Below, in pieces: positions 21,761 to 33,079 of a stretch of 64,000 bases of DNA. Origin of the DNA: Owenia fusiformis (lineage: Eukaryota; Annelida; Polychaeta; Sabellida; Oweniidae). A program made the position numbers and the translations under genes. Under the pieces are notes generated by a model, which was given only the letters and a program-made list of their open reading frames with translations, had not been told where the DNA came from and ran no database searches. The stretch spans positions 17,781,564 to 17,845,563 of the forward strand of contig CAIIXF020000007.1 of the NCBI GenBank assembly GCA_903813345.2, given 5' to 3'. The number at the start of each line of letters is the position of its first letter. The stretch's first letter is position 1.

Positions 21761-24700
21761 CTTGAAATTATATGCGGACGTGATAATAATATTTTGATTT
21801 CAATAAGGTTTACATTGTAATGTAAATTAAAATCAAATGAAATACGTTATCACACTATTTATATTTAAAATATTCAACATCAGTTAGAATCATTTGTTTA
21901 ATTACTGTTTAAGGTATCATCAATCATGGTTACAGCTAGCAGTGCTCAACAGTGTTCCGATAGGTACATTAGGATTAGACGAGGTAATGGAGAAAACATT
22001 AAAGGAGCACGTAGGTTATCGCAGACAATTTCAGAAGGTTATATCTAGGATCATGACTATTTTCTGACAATGAACACAAGTTTATCTTTGAGATCAATTC
22101 ATTATCTCAAAGAAAATTATACACAGTAATAATAGAGTCAAACAAACTCGGAGATATTTAACCAGCAATCAACCCATCAACACACTTTTTCAAAGATGTT
22201 GACCCCATTTTCACCAAAAATGCAATCATTTTTTCAATGTTTAATGCAATTACTATTCTCTATTTTGATGTATCAAATAGTTCTTGAAAGTCCCTGGAGC
22301 AATCAACTTTTCCTTTTAGGAAATCGAACATGTCTCAAAGCACATTCTAATTATGCATTCAGAAATATAATAAAAGGTTGCATTTTTGGTGAAAATTATG
22401 TCAACATTTTTGAAAAAGTATGCTGATTGGTCCATTGCCCCTTCAATATCACTTAGGTCTCATTAACTAAATTATCAATATATATACTTTTCTTGAAGAT
22501 AATGAATGGATCTAAAAGATACACCCATGTTCATGATCAGAAAATATTCATAATTCAAGTTTGAATTGTTTGAAATTGTTTGCGATAACCTACGTGCTCC
22601 TTTGTTATTTAAAAACCCTTTACCCTTTGAAGCGAGATTGTATCCGGCACATACCCTATTAACCATAGGTGTGCCGTATATACGGTGACAAGTTTGATCG
22701 TTCACTTTCGGAAGTTCAACAGCTTTAGCCCGTGAAGATACACTAGATCCTGAAAAAGAACAAATCAAATGTCACTTCCAGTTATAAAAAAAATTATGGA
22801 CTTTAATTTGCAAAGCTGGGTATACATAACCACAAGTATCGTAATATAACGTGTTCTATGGATGGCCATCTGGACCACTTCATTGAAATACTTTTAACGC
22901 TTTTAAAACATACTTTTTAGGTCGTCGTCAATATTCACTTTGACATATATGCCGTCTGGAATTATTTTGAACGCCTTCAAAACTTGTTTTATTATTAACG
23001 CCATCTTATATCAAATCAATGACATGAATTGTACAAATATGTCGCCAACTGGTATGGACTGAAATCACGTCTGATCGTACTTGTCCGTTTGTACAATGCG
23101 AGAGAGAATTTAGAATTAAAGAAGTGATTGCCAAGTTAGTTTATAAAACATCTTTTACCTTTGGCTGTACATCCCCATCCTTTCATGATGCAGTCTTGGC
23201 CATCTCTCGGGAAGCTATTGTCGCCTTGTCGAGGTAACTTAACCTTCTTAATTTCGTTAAATTGCTCACCAGATGGGACTGACTTTTTCAGCTTCACCAA
23301 TGCAATGTCATTATTCCAATGACCTTGAGAAAAAAGATATATTGCTGATTTTATTTTGATATTTGATTAATTTAGGAATGTAATTGAAAGGTGCTAGTGC
23401 TTTCAAATTGAGTAGTTGAATTTAAGATTTCCGTGAGGGATGCCGAGTCAAGACAAGAGGTGCGTTTATTACACCCTAGGTAGAACAGTAGAACTAAATG
23501 AAAGAGAACGATTAAGTTTACAAACACGTGATCACAGTCACATGTTGCTTCACGACAAACACGTACGTTTTCAGGAAAGAAAGACACAAATGTATTGTGC
23601 CAGAATAAGGGATTTTCACCAGTAATGAACGTATACTTACTAGTTCTTTCATATTGTGGATGAATGAGTATCTTGTCTACATCAATGTTCCATTGCTGCC
23701 ATTCTTCTTTGTCAAATATTTTGCCAAGCACGTGCATGAGCCAGTCAGCAGCTGAAGGCTGAAGTTCAAAGGTGCATATACATTTCTTTTAAATACATTT
23801 AAGTAGAAGTGACATAAAGAAAAATGCCAAACGTATAGAAAACACACACGGTGGAACGTACCCTTCGCGCACAGTCTAGGTATAAACGGAAGTCGAACGA
23901 ATGCAAAGGGTAGGAGGAAAGAAACATTTGAGAACATAAATAACTTACCGTAAGGAAGCAAATTCCAAAACATCCCAAACGATTATTTAATTGGGAACAT
24001 CGAACATGTCGAACATTATTATCGAACATGTTCAGAGAATATCTATTCATACATCACACAAGTCACTATAACACGCCTAATCATCGACAACGTACAGTGA
24101 CAAAATATATGGGTGTACACTTTAGATGTACCTTGTCATATATTAACGATTTGAAGAAAAAACAGTAGATTTTAAGAGATTTATTTGAGGAATATGATGT
24201 TCAGCATTTCATTGATAATTTCTTGTGCATGCTCTTGGCAAGATTTTTAACTTTATAATTAATAATAACAGATTCTCGAGTAGTGCTTGAGTTTTTTTCT
24301 CGGTAATTCCACCCACATAATTGACCGATTGAAAAATGTTGGTTATATCCACATTTTCATTGTGTCTATTATTTCTATAAAAAAATATGCTTTTGTAATT
24401 TACACAATGATGAAGATTTAATAACTATTCACGTTTCAATAATGCAAATACTTTATTCGCTTTGATCACAACGTCCGAAGGTTAACTTTACTTCGACCCT
24501 GATCACATTTACAATTTGTGAGGAACATTATTGCTAGAACTCGTGTTATATCGGTAGCATATACTGAAACATGCAATTCTATGACCTCTGATTCATAACA
24601 TTATTTATAAATTTTAAACCAACTAGCAATGATTGCGACCCAGAAATATACATCGGATGATTTACCTTTATCTTTACACTGGCGAGTCTCACTTCCCAAT

Positions 24701-27700
24701 TCCCAGGGATTTTAGCTTGCCCCCTGCAACAAAAATACAGCATAAGCATCATATAGTAGGACAGAATGCAATTGAAATGCTGTGCTCTGATTGGTTGTTG
24801 TAAAATATAAAATGACTATATTATTTAGAATAATCGAAAATATCTAAAATAGAAAAATAATACTTAATATAAATATAAATCATATAGGTCTCAATACCCC
24901 TTGATATAACAGTTATTTTACCTATGTCCATCAAAACAATGGGCGGCTGTCATTATCCAGTTATCATTAAGAACTGAGCCTCCACAGTAGACCGTCGTGA
25001 ACATAACTGGAAGACCAAAAAACCTTGTGGTGGGAATCTTGCCCTGCAGAGAAACCAACCACGGCCATTCAGCCTCGTCGATCTCATCGCCTCCAATCAG
25101 TCGTTTGCGCCGTGAATGTGTCACAGCATCTATAATATTATAGTTATATACAAATAAAGCTTTGTGTTTCACTTTTTATCTCACAGATCGGGGAACATAT
25201 TGGTTTGATGCAAGTGTCCACAAGAAAACGCTTAAAGTCGAGAGGTGGTGAATGTGTAAATTGAGAAGGAGGGTTGTAATATATATCAGGTGTTCCAAAA
25301 TGAGACACTTTTTGACAAATATTATCTCGGCAACTGATAAACCAAATTCACAGAAAATTTGTACTAATATAAAAAAAATCAAGTAAATATTCTGTGAGTA
25401 ATAGGAAATTAAAAATAGCATGTCAAAAATTCCCATATACCGGAGCTCTGATATGAGACGTCTACATTATAGTGTTTGTACCAGCTATCATCTTCGCACG
25501 CTCGGTCTTCACTGCGTTCGATGGGAGCCGAGTGATGTCTGATTAATTCTTTTCGTTCATCCCAAATATCCCAAATTCAATTCATCCTCAAATTCATTGG
25601 AGGTGATATTGCTAGAATTACCCTGCGTGCAGAGTCTTGAAGACGAAGCTCTCTTTTAAGAAGTGAAGTCAAACGAATGCAAAGGGTATGCTAGAATAAA
25701 TACGGAAAAGTATTTTTGCTTTTTGTTTTCAATTCATTTTGACATACTGGCTTTAATATACACATATAATATGAACCAATCTCTTACATATTCATGGCAC
25801 TAGCAGAAGATACCATAAAGTGCCTTTGGCAAAGTTTTCCAAAAATTTGGCGTATCCATTGCTGAGAAATTACTTCCCATTCAAATTGCTTCCCATTTTT
25901 GAGGAGAAACGCTATTAGAGTTCCCATTGCGTTTCTCCGGTATTGGCTATTATCAACACGCTATCTTGAATTTCCTAGTACTCACATATAACATTTACTT
26001 GATCCTTTTCATATTTTTGTACCTTGCTACGGATACTCTTGGGCTACTTTATACACATTTTCAGTGAATTTGGTTAATCAGTTGTCGAGATAATACTTGT
26101 CAAAAAGTGGCCGATATATTTCGTCGCGTGAGAAGAGAACCAATGTTTCCTAACTAACACTTTTGTGTGCGAGAACCAAGAATACAATGTCTTCAATACT
26201 AACTCATCTTAAATCTAACGCTGAACAATAACTTTTTTACTCAAAAGATCAAAAATTCAAAATTGTGCTATTTATGCAATAATAACAAAATCGATGAAAC
26301 CATACACTTTTATATTGTGTGCCCAAACTCTGATATAATTGTAGGAAAATTAAATGAAGAAAACGAGTATAAAACTAAAGCCATAAATTTTTGTATCTAA
26401 TACGAAAAGCCTAATACATAAATCGAGACTGATTAAAACTAAAATCAGCTTTATCCAAGTAAAGGAAATCATAAAATATAAAATCAAAGATGAACAGAAC
26501 ATTGCAAATTTAAATGATACAAGAAACCTTCTATAAGACTTGGATATGAGCTATTGAATTATTAAGCCAATTAACTCTGTCGTATATTATAAAACTAGTA
26601 CTGTAGGCATCTATATGATTTTGAAGACTATTGTGCTATTGTAAAAGTAGCACAATGAAAGTGGTTTGGGATTCTGTTTTGAGATTCTCTCCCACTGCAT
26701 TTCCCAGAGCTTCTATTTAAAAAGTGTCTAATGTCTTTGCATGGTTTCTTAAACATGTTGTGAAGAGATGGGAATTAAACAGTTTTAACTTTGCTCATTA
26801 TTTTTGCCTCGTGTTTCCGTTTCGTGCAGTGTTTCAGATCTCTCTTGCCTTTAGCTGGGTATCTCACTTGAGGTACCAGGTTGAATTTGTATAATGTATC
26901 TTCTTTAGAATATGATCTTAGGTTGGGGTTCTGTGTTGCTCCTTTCATTGGTGACTTTATGTAAGAAAAGTGAAATGTCTCTTCTCTGCCTATTGTTGAT
27001 ATACTTTCATTCACTGATATTTGATCTTTTGATTTGTCAGTATTGTTCTGTGATGTTCGTTTTTCTAACTATATTTTGCTTCTAACGACAGGAGACTTCT
27101 CTTTTGTTTTAAGAGAAGAATTTCCTATCGTGGTAGATTTCTCTTTACCTTCAGCATGTACATGTAGGGAGGTTTCTTTTGCCATGGAATGCTCTTTTGT
27201 CTTATGAATTGAACTTTGTTTGACAATGGACCTCTCTTTAGTTTTATAAGTTGAGTATTTTATGATGAAAGTATTTTCCTTGGAATCATGAGTTGAGCTT
27301 TCTTTGCCAGCAAACTTCTCTTTTGCTTCATATAAAGAATTTTCTTTGACAGTGGACTTCTCTTTTGTTCTTACCCTACTATCACACCAAACTAGTTCTC
27401 ACTACGTTCTCGAAAACGGGCTTCAACTGTGTACGAACGGACTGGACCTACTAAGAACCGTTTGGGATCTATTTACAAACTTCATCGAACGTACTCGAAC
27501 GGATAGGTCCTCTAGAACTTAGACAATGCTCAAAATGTTCTCGTGGTCGTCACGTTCTACAATTAGAACGAGTGACAACGTACTATCGACGAGCTGCACG
27601 TACTACGAACGGAACCGTCGTACTTCAATCCTACTAGGGACGTTTTAACAACGAGTTGAACTGTCTGAGGACGTGTTGAGAACGAGGTAGAACTAATTGC

Positions 27701-29514
27701 AAACGGGTTTAAACTGATTTAGAACGTATTTAACACTGCTTATGAACGAGTTAGCAAAAATATAGCTATCACACCAAACAAGTTGCCACTGCGTTCTTCA
27801 AAACTGGTTTTAAACTTTGTGCGAACGGAATGAACGTAGCTGCATTTTTCTAAGGTCTATTTACGAACTTTATGAACGTTCTCAGACGGGAATGTGATTT
27901 TAGAATTTTGAATCGATTCAAAATTCGATGGCGACCATACCGTTCTGTAATCAGGTCATGTTGACCTTCTAGACTAAGGGACGCGTTCTACTACGTTGCA
28001 CACCGACGTGGTGCGACCTGAACGAACTGCAAACGAGATGGACGTACTGAAGACTGTTTAAGAACGAAGAAGCTAATTATTTCAGACATATTTCCCGACC
28101 ACAGCCAGATTGAGCCCGTTTTACGACGTTTTCGTAGGACTGGCAAGAACGGATAAGAACTAGTTTGGTGTGATAGGGGGGTAAACGGGGATATTATATT
28201 TTGAACATCTAATACAGATCATAATAATGATTAAAAATATGCTTACATTTCTTACATGGTAAAATATTTCTTACCAAGTGAGAAATTTTAAATAACCCAT
28301 TTTAATCATTTTTTGATTATTATTATACCAGGTAAGAAATTTTAGTATAAATTTAATCGTTTTTTAAAAATGATCATAATGTAATAAACCTCATGGCATC
28401 AAGTTAATCAATTCATGGCATCAAATTAATCAATTCATAAATTGATAGGAAAAACAGACTTGTTGCGTCATAGTCACATGACTAAATAGAAGCATTCTAT
28501 TTGATGTTTTCACTTAGAGCACACAAGAACTAATTTTTGGGGGGAAATTGCAGATAGGAGATACTTCCACTGAAATACACCTAATTTCTGGTCGAGCAAT
28601 TTTTGGGTAGGCCTAATAAGACATCCGTCAACGAATAGCAAGTCTTAAAAGTAAACGACAGTTTAAAGGCAGAATCAGATCTATAGGGGGTGACAAAATT
28701 ACAGGCAACATGCATAATTGACCTACCAATCTATTCCTTACAATATCAAATACAATATCTCCCAAAAGATTCACGATATGTTATAAATTGGTGAAGTTAT
28801 TAATGATGCAAAGTGCGAAAATGGGTGAAATATGTTTAAATTCTCCCAAATAATAAGAATGGTAACCATTCTTATAAAAAAATAATACATTATTGTAAAA
28901 ATCTTTTGTTTTCCTTGAATAAAGTATGCACTTTTGTGATTTTTAGAAAATAGACATCACAAGGAATGACATGAGCCAAAAATATTCTAAAATTGAAACA
29001 ATTTTTTGTTTAGCCTGCTCGCTATCTCTGATTCTCTCTTTAATATATTTATATATATATTTGTTCTGACATTTTTCAATGATTAATGAATTGAGTATAA
29101 GGTCGTAAGTTAAGATAACACAATGGTATGTTTAATGTATGCACGATAACATATGGCCATGGCGAGATTCTTTTAATATTTAAATGAAGGCCACTTTGGC
29201 TATTACAAATCAATACAATGTTGAAATAAAAAATAGCTGTACCATTTTGATATGACAGCCAACTTTTTATTCAATTGTGTACATTATTAAATCTTCGTTA
29301 TTTTTTGTTTTTCGTTATACAAGTATATCCCAATGGATATTATAACTCACAAATTAAAGTATTTTATCAAAATTATTTTTGTGCCGTCTAGTTACATTAT
29401 TGCGCTTTTAGGTACTTAAAAGTTACAGTTATAAGAGATATAAAATGGCTTACCCTTTGTGTCACAAATTGCTACAAAACACACCAATACAATCAGGATA
29501 TATTTAATGAGCAT
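21588..29514 (-). CDS. Secreted chymotrypsin-fold (S1) serine protease, 7 exons
   Basis: 302 residues from exons 29454-29514, 24922-25129, 24666-24723, 23641-23758, 23159-23323, 22624-22749 and 21588-21760; phases agree at all six junctions. A signal peptide covers about residues 1-17, a short propeptide ends in RRKR (27-30), and the mature enzyme begins LIGG at 31. The catalytic triad is His84 (TAAHC), Asp154 (NNDIALV) and Ser252 (GDSGGP). The residue six before the catalytic serine, which sets specificity in this family, is Gly246 and not Asp, so elastase- or chymotrypsin-like cleavage is more likely than trypsin-like. Cysteines pair as the conserved 69-85, 193-258 and 224-237. The usual 191-220 partner is missing, and an extra Cys200 follows GWG. 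The dibasic site suggests activation by a furin-type convertase; that is inference. The first intron is 4.3 kb. Confidence 0.9.
22001..22603. mobile_element. 603-bp MITE beside a protease splice donor
   Basis: Inverted ends of about 120 bp (AAAGGAGCACGTAGGTTATC at the left, complement at the right). Frames inside are short and unconvincing. It lies in the last intron of the protease gene. Confidence 0.65.
22624..22749 (-). CDS. Protease exon 6
   Basis: Carries the conserved C-x12-C loop (TCHRIYGTP to VCAGY). It ends at G|GTAAAG in phase 1. A MITE begins only 20 bp downstream of this donor. Confidence 0.85.
22750..23158. other. Protease intron, no further feature seen
   Basis: Plain AT-rich intron between exons 6 and 5. 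Confidence 0.6.
23159..23323 (-). CDS. Protease exon 5: catalytic Asp
   Basis: Carries [11 protein letters not shown] with the catalytic Asp, and CIMKGWGC with the unusual second cysteine. Phase 1-1. Confidence 0.9.
23641..23758 (-). CDS. Protease exon 4
   Basis: Encodes the segment before the catalytic Asp ([11 protein letters not shown]). The acceptor at 23759-23760 (CTTCAG|CCTTCAG) is chosen because it restores phase 0; the next AG six bases on would not. Confidence 0.75.
23759..24665. other. Protease intron with a small dispersed repeat
   Basis: Between exons 4 and 3. It contains GTCGAACGAATGCAAAGGGT near 23892, which recurs near 25671, 49799 and 58199. Otherwise nothing recognisable. 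Confidence 0.45.
24666..24723 (-). CDS. Protease exon 3
   Basis: 58 bp encoding [19 protein letters not shown]. It starts in phase 2 after GTTGCAG and ends in phase 0. It has no ATG and is found only by following phase. Confidence 0.7.
24922..25129 (-). CDS. Protease exon 2: propeptide, new N-terminus, catalytic His
   Basis: Carries SRRKR then LIGGDE, and the TAAHC motif with its partner cysteine (YCGGS). It starts in phase 1 and ends in phase 2 at AG|GTAAAA. Confidence 0.9.
25283..26115. mobile_element. Degenerate element with mariner-like inverted ends
   Basis: CACTTTTTGACAAATATTAT at the left recurs inverted near 26087-26111, and patchy pairing continues inward for about 150 bp. No transposase remains. 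It lies in intron 1 of the protease gene. Confidence 0.4.
26775..27376 (-). pseudogene. Lys/Glu/Ser-rich repeat reading frame with one in-frame TAG
   Basis: About 200 codons stay open on the minus strand in one frame, broken once by TAG at 27069-27071 (…SKI, stop, LEKRTSQ…), and close with TAA at 26775. The upstream part is six to seven imperfect copies of a 14-residue unit close to TKEKSxVKxSSxxK ([40 protein letters not shown]). The downstream part is basic and non-repetitive ([17 protein letters not shown]). Such a long frame in AT-rich intronic DNA suggests true coding origin. The 5' end is cut by the 0.8-kb repeat at 27371. It could be a dead exon, a retrocopy, or an alternative terminal exon. 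I recognise no family. Confidence 0.45.
27371..28184 (-). mobile_element. 0.8-kb repeat family, copy 2
   Basis: Matches 19186-19989 in reverse orientation along its length, with the same termini and internal CACACCAAAC site near 27770. Its left end abuts the Lys/Glu/Ser reading frame at 26775-27376, so it may have truncated that frame. Confidence 0.7.
28190..29450. other. Intron sequence, nothing recognised
   Basis: AT-rich remainder of protease intron 1, with short ACCTGGTAAGAAAT-type fragments near 28270-28350 and no coding signal. Confidence 0.5.
29454..29514 (-). CDS. Protease exon 1: signal peptide
   Basis: ATG at 29514 opens [17 protein letters not shown], ending in phase 1 at a GTAAGC donor; exon 2 supplies AT to make Asp. 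A TATAATA-like box and TGACGT motifs lie about 40-60 bp upstream. Confidence 0.7.
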
Positions 29515-29962
29515 ATCCTACAAACACTTGTGCCTTCCAATAAAATCTCTGTATTATATTACGTCATTCAACGTCACGTTACGCTTCGCGCGGCAAAAGT
29601 CCACCAACAGACGATGCTTATAATGTATTGCAGATTTTGAAGCTTAAAACCTAGCTAATGTCGGATTAATATAAAGGGCCAATTGCAAATGGCAGTTACT
29701 TATACAGTAGTAGGTTATCAAATTAAGATACAAACTTCCACTGACAAATAATAATTGTTTATTAATCTAACGTATAAAGCTCTGATATTAGGACTCTAAT
29801 CTACATGGGTCCATCCAGTGCAAGTAAACACATGTTTAGCACAAGTAATTTCTGTTAATAGATTTCTATCGTCGGTATGGTAACGTTTTAGTAATTATAC
29901 GTTAGCTTCTATATGACCCCAAAACTATGTGGATAAAAAGGCATGTTTGTCCTTTTTAACTT

Positions 29963-30141
29963 ACCATACTATCACACCAAATATTTTATTACGTTCTCGA
30001 AAACAACTGTTAACGAACAGATTGAACGTACTAAGAACCATTTGGGGGACTATTTACAAACTTCATGAATGTACTCGTACGGATAGGCCATCTAGAAGTT
30101 AAAGCATTGCATGGAATTAGCGTACGCATGAGGGAATTACT
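29963..30141. mobile_element. 0.8-kb repeat family, copy 3, left part
   Basis: Starts ACTATCACACCAAAT and follows the family consensus (TTACGTTCTCGAAAAC, then ACTAAGAACCATTTG). It is broken by the element at 30142-34989; similar GAACGAGTTGAACTG sequence resumes at about 34991-35052. Confidence 0.55.
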
Positions 30142-30899
30142 AGAGAGGTTTCGCAAAACGTTTTTTAGCTCCACGGATCCGTATCCGTAACGTATTTACC
30201 AGATTTATGTGTAGTCAGTTCAATTTATACGTGAAATGATACGAAAAACACGAAAAATGAGGCTTTTGTACGTTGGTCATTTACGTATCCGATTTTACCC
30301 TTCGATTTTATTGTTTTTAGTTCTAAAGGTATCACTATATGAACAAGCACAGTGTGCTGTGCATAATTTGACTAAAATTTGGTGAGTGAGTTTGTTTATT
30401 GTTTGAAATAAATCGAGTTTTTCAAATGGTATGTTCAATTCATTTTACACTGTATTGAATGGTTGCAATAATTACAGTGTACATGTTTCGCACAACGTTT
30501 AAGCTTCCCGTATCAAGCTCCGTAACGTATCGATGGAGCAAAAGTGTACTCAATACGTTTGTGATACCAACAGCAATACCGAAAGTACGTAAACTAACAC
30601 TTTCTGTGCGTTTTGTCTCCGTATCTATTTTGTCCTTCAAATCTTGATAAAATTTTCCCTAAATGTATAATTTTAGTAACCAACATATGTAATCATGTGT
30701 ATCGTGCTAATTTTGATGAAGTAATAGCCTTATCTGCCGATAAATTTGATTTTAAGCGAGGGGCCTGCCATTTTTTACGAATAAAGCTTTAGTCACATTT
30801 GCTAATAGGCAGATGTAAGGTCTATCGTTTCTGGGGTCAATAGTAATACCGTAGTCAATTTCTTAGGGACATCAAACCAATGGTTAGCAGCTAGGCCAT

Positions 30900-32230
30900 G
30901 GCCGTCAGATGGGAGGGGGGTGCGATGGGTGCGCACCCCCCTCTGACACCCCCCCCCCCAAAAAAAATTGTGAAAATTTTTTTTGTGAAAATTTTTTTTT
31001 TTCTAATTTTTTCCATTGACTCATACACTTTGAAAGTGCCCAGAAAGCACCAAATAGCATCTTACAATTCAATTGTAAAATTTTCCAGGGGAGTGGGCCA
31101 TCCCTCAGCCCCCCCCACAAAACAATTGAAAAGTTCTGAATTTATTATATGTATTGTCTCAGACACTTTTAAAGTGCCTAGACATCATCAAATAGCTCCT
31201 TGATATAGTCAATGTTTCTGGGGGACTAACACTTGCTCCCCCTCTGGCATCCTCACCCCCTTGGACACCCCCCTCCCAAAAAAAATTGCAAAAAATTATG
31301 ATTTAATCTTTTTAATTGACTCATAAAAAAGAAAGCACCAAATAGCATCATTTAAAGATAGCATCCTAAAATTGTAAAATTTTCTAAGGAAGTAGGCCAC
31401 CCCTCACATCCCCCACAAAACAATTGGCAAAAATTCTGAATTTATTTCATGTATTGTCTCAGAAACAGACTTCATCAAATTGCAACTTTATATGGTCAAT
31501 GTTTCTGGGGGACAGATATGGGGGACAAACACTTGCTCCCCCTCTGGTACCCCAACCCTACCTCCCCCTTTGGCACTCCCCCTTGACATCCCCAAAATTT
31601 GAAAAAATGTGATTGTTGATCATTTCTTTTATTGGCTAATACACTTTAAAGGTGCCCAGAAAGCACAAAATATCATCTTAAAATTGTAAAATTTTCTAGG
31701 AGAGTTGGTCACCTATCACATCCCCCACAAAACAATTGAAAAAATATGAATATCATGTATTATCTCAGACACTTTTAAAAGTGCCCAGACATCATCAAAT
31801 AGCTCCTTGAAATGGTCAATGTTTCTGAGGGGAAACCCCTTGCTCTCCCTCTGGCATCCCCACCCCACCTCACCCTTTTATCCTCTTTGATACCCCCCAA
31901 AAATTGAAACACATTTTCTATTGACTCATACACTTTGAAAGTGCCCAGAAAGCACCAAATAACATCTCAAAAGTGTAAAATTTTCTAGAGGGGGGCACTC
32001 CTCACACCCCCACCAAAAATTGGGAATGTTACGAAGTTGCATTTATTAATTTTAAACACTTTAAAAGTGCCCAGAGATCACCAAGTGACATAATGAAATC
32101 ATAAGTAATTCTGACACCGCATCCCAAAAACTAAAGCATTCATTTACTCAAACACATTAAAAGTGGTCAGAATTAACGAGACAGCATCTTGAATTTGTAA
32201 AATTTTTCTGTGCTGCCCACTCGTTCATCT
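30900..32230 (+). repeat. Degenerate tandem array of about 300-bp dimeric units
   Basis: Two alternating half-units recur: one with CAGAAAGCACCAAATAGCAT (near 31041, 31329, 31657, 31945, then decaying near 32071 and 32167), the other with CAGACATCATCAAATAGCTC (near 31173, 31461 degenerate, 31776). Each is followed by C-rich tracts (CACCCCCC, CTCCCCCTCTGG). Non-coding. Confidence 0.6.
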
Positions 32231-33079
32231 TAGAAGAAAATCAGAATTTCTTTAAATTGATTCTATTGCCTTCTAGCACACCCTCCCCCTATTCCAATGT
32301 TTCTCCAAATTGCTCATACAATATTTAGTCTAAAAACAATATGAAAACAATAAAATACTACAATATAGGCTGAGTGGCCTTAATATAGAGAGTAACTGAC
32401 CCCCCCTTCTGACTTACGCGATTTGATTTACACGGAAAATGACAATTTTATTTTTTCTTAAAAACCGCACCCCCTTTGAGAAAAGTGTCTTACTGGCCAT
32501 GGCCTGTTGGCCACCTGAATATTTATTTTGTGCCTAAGTCACGCTCCGAATTCATATAGAGCAGGGTCTTGGGCTTAGTTTGAGTAAAGTAGCTTGGTCC
32601 TGACCTCGACAATGAATGGCAAGGGGGAACTTTTTGGCTTAAAACTCCCGAAAAGTGCTCAGTATGATGAAATTTCTAGCCAGGTAGCTTCTTCCCGTGG
32701 TAAGACTTGAACACGCATCAAGTCATGCGATCTATGTCAAATAGTAAGCGGCCTCGTTTGGGGGTCCAGGGAGACTAGTGCCCTAAAGCTTAGTAGTGCC
32801 CAAGCTTCCCCGAACCAACGTCAGTGATTATGTAACAGGTAGAGTATATTTCTTTGATCCTAGGATGATAATACTGGCGTATCATTTCCTATTTTCATTT
32901 TTGTAAAGACAGGCCTGACATCCAGATCCTGTATCAGATCTTCTCTCTTACAGTACACATGAGTCACAGTAGGGCCCCCAGATGTTCCTAACTCTTTGGT
33001 AGTGGTCCATGATGTGTTCTTCATTAGCAGCCTTGTGATGATAGGGAAAGGGGGGGGGGGGTTGTAATTCAAGTACAAA

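Noticed and set aside
22196-22426. 76-residue open frame on the plus strand
   Set aside because: It lies wholly within the MITE at 22001-22603 and has no domain or splice context.
30905-31203. Open frames in the C-rich array
   Set aside because: Pro- and His-rich translations are by-products of C-tracts. The frames do not persist across the repeat units.
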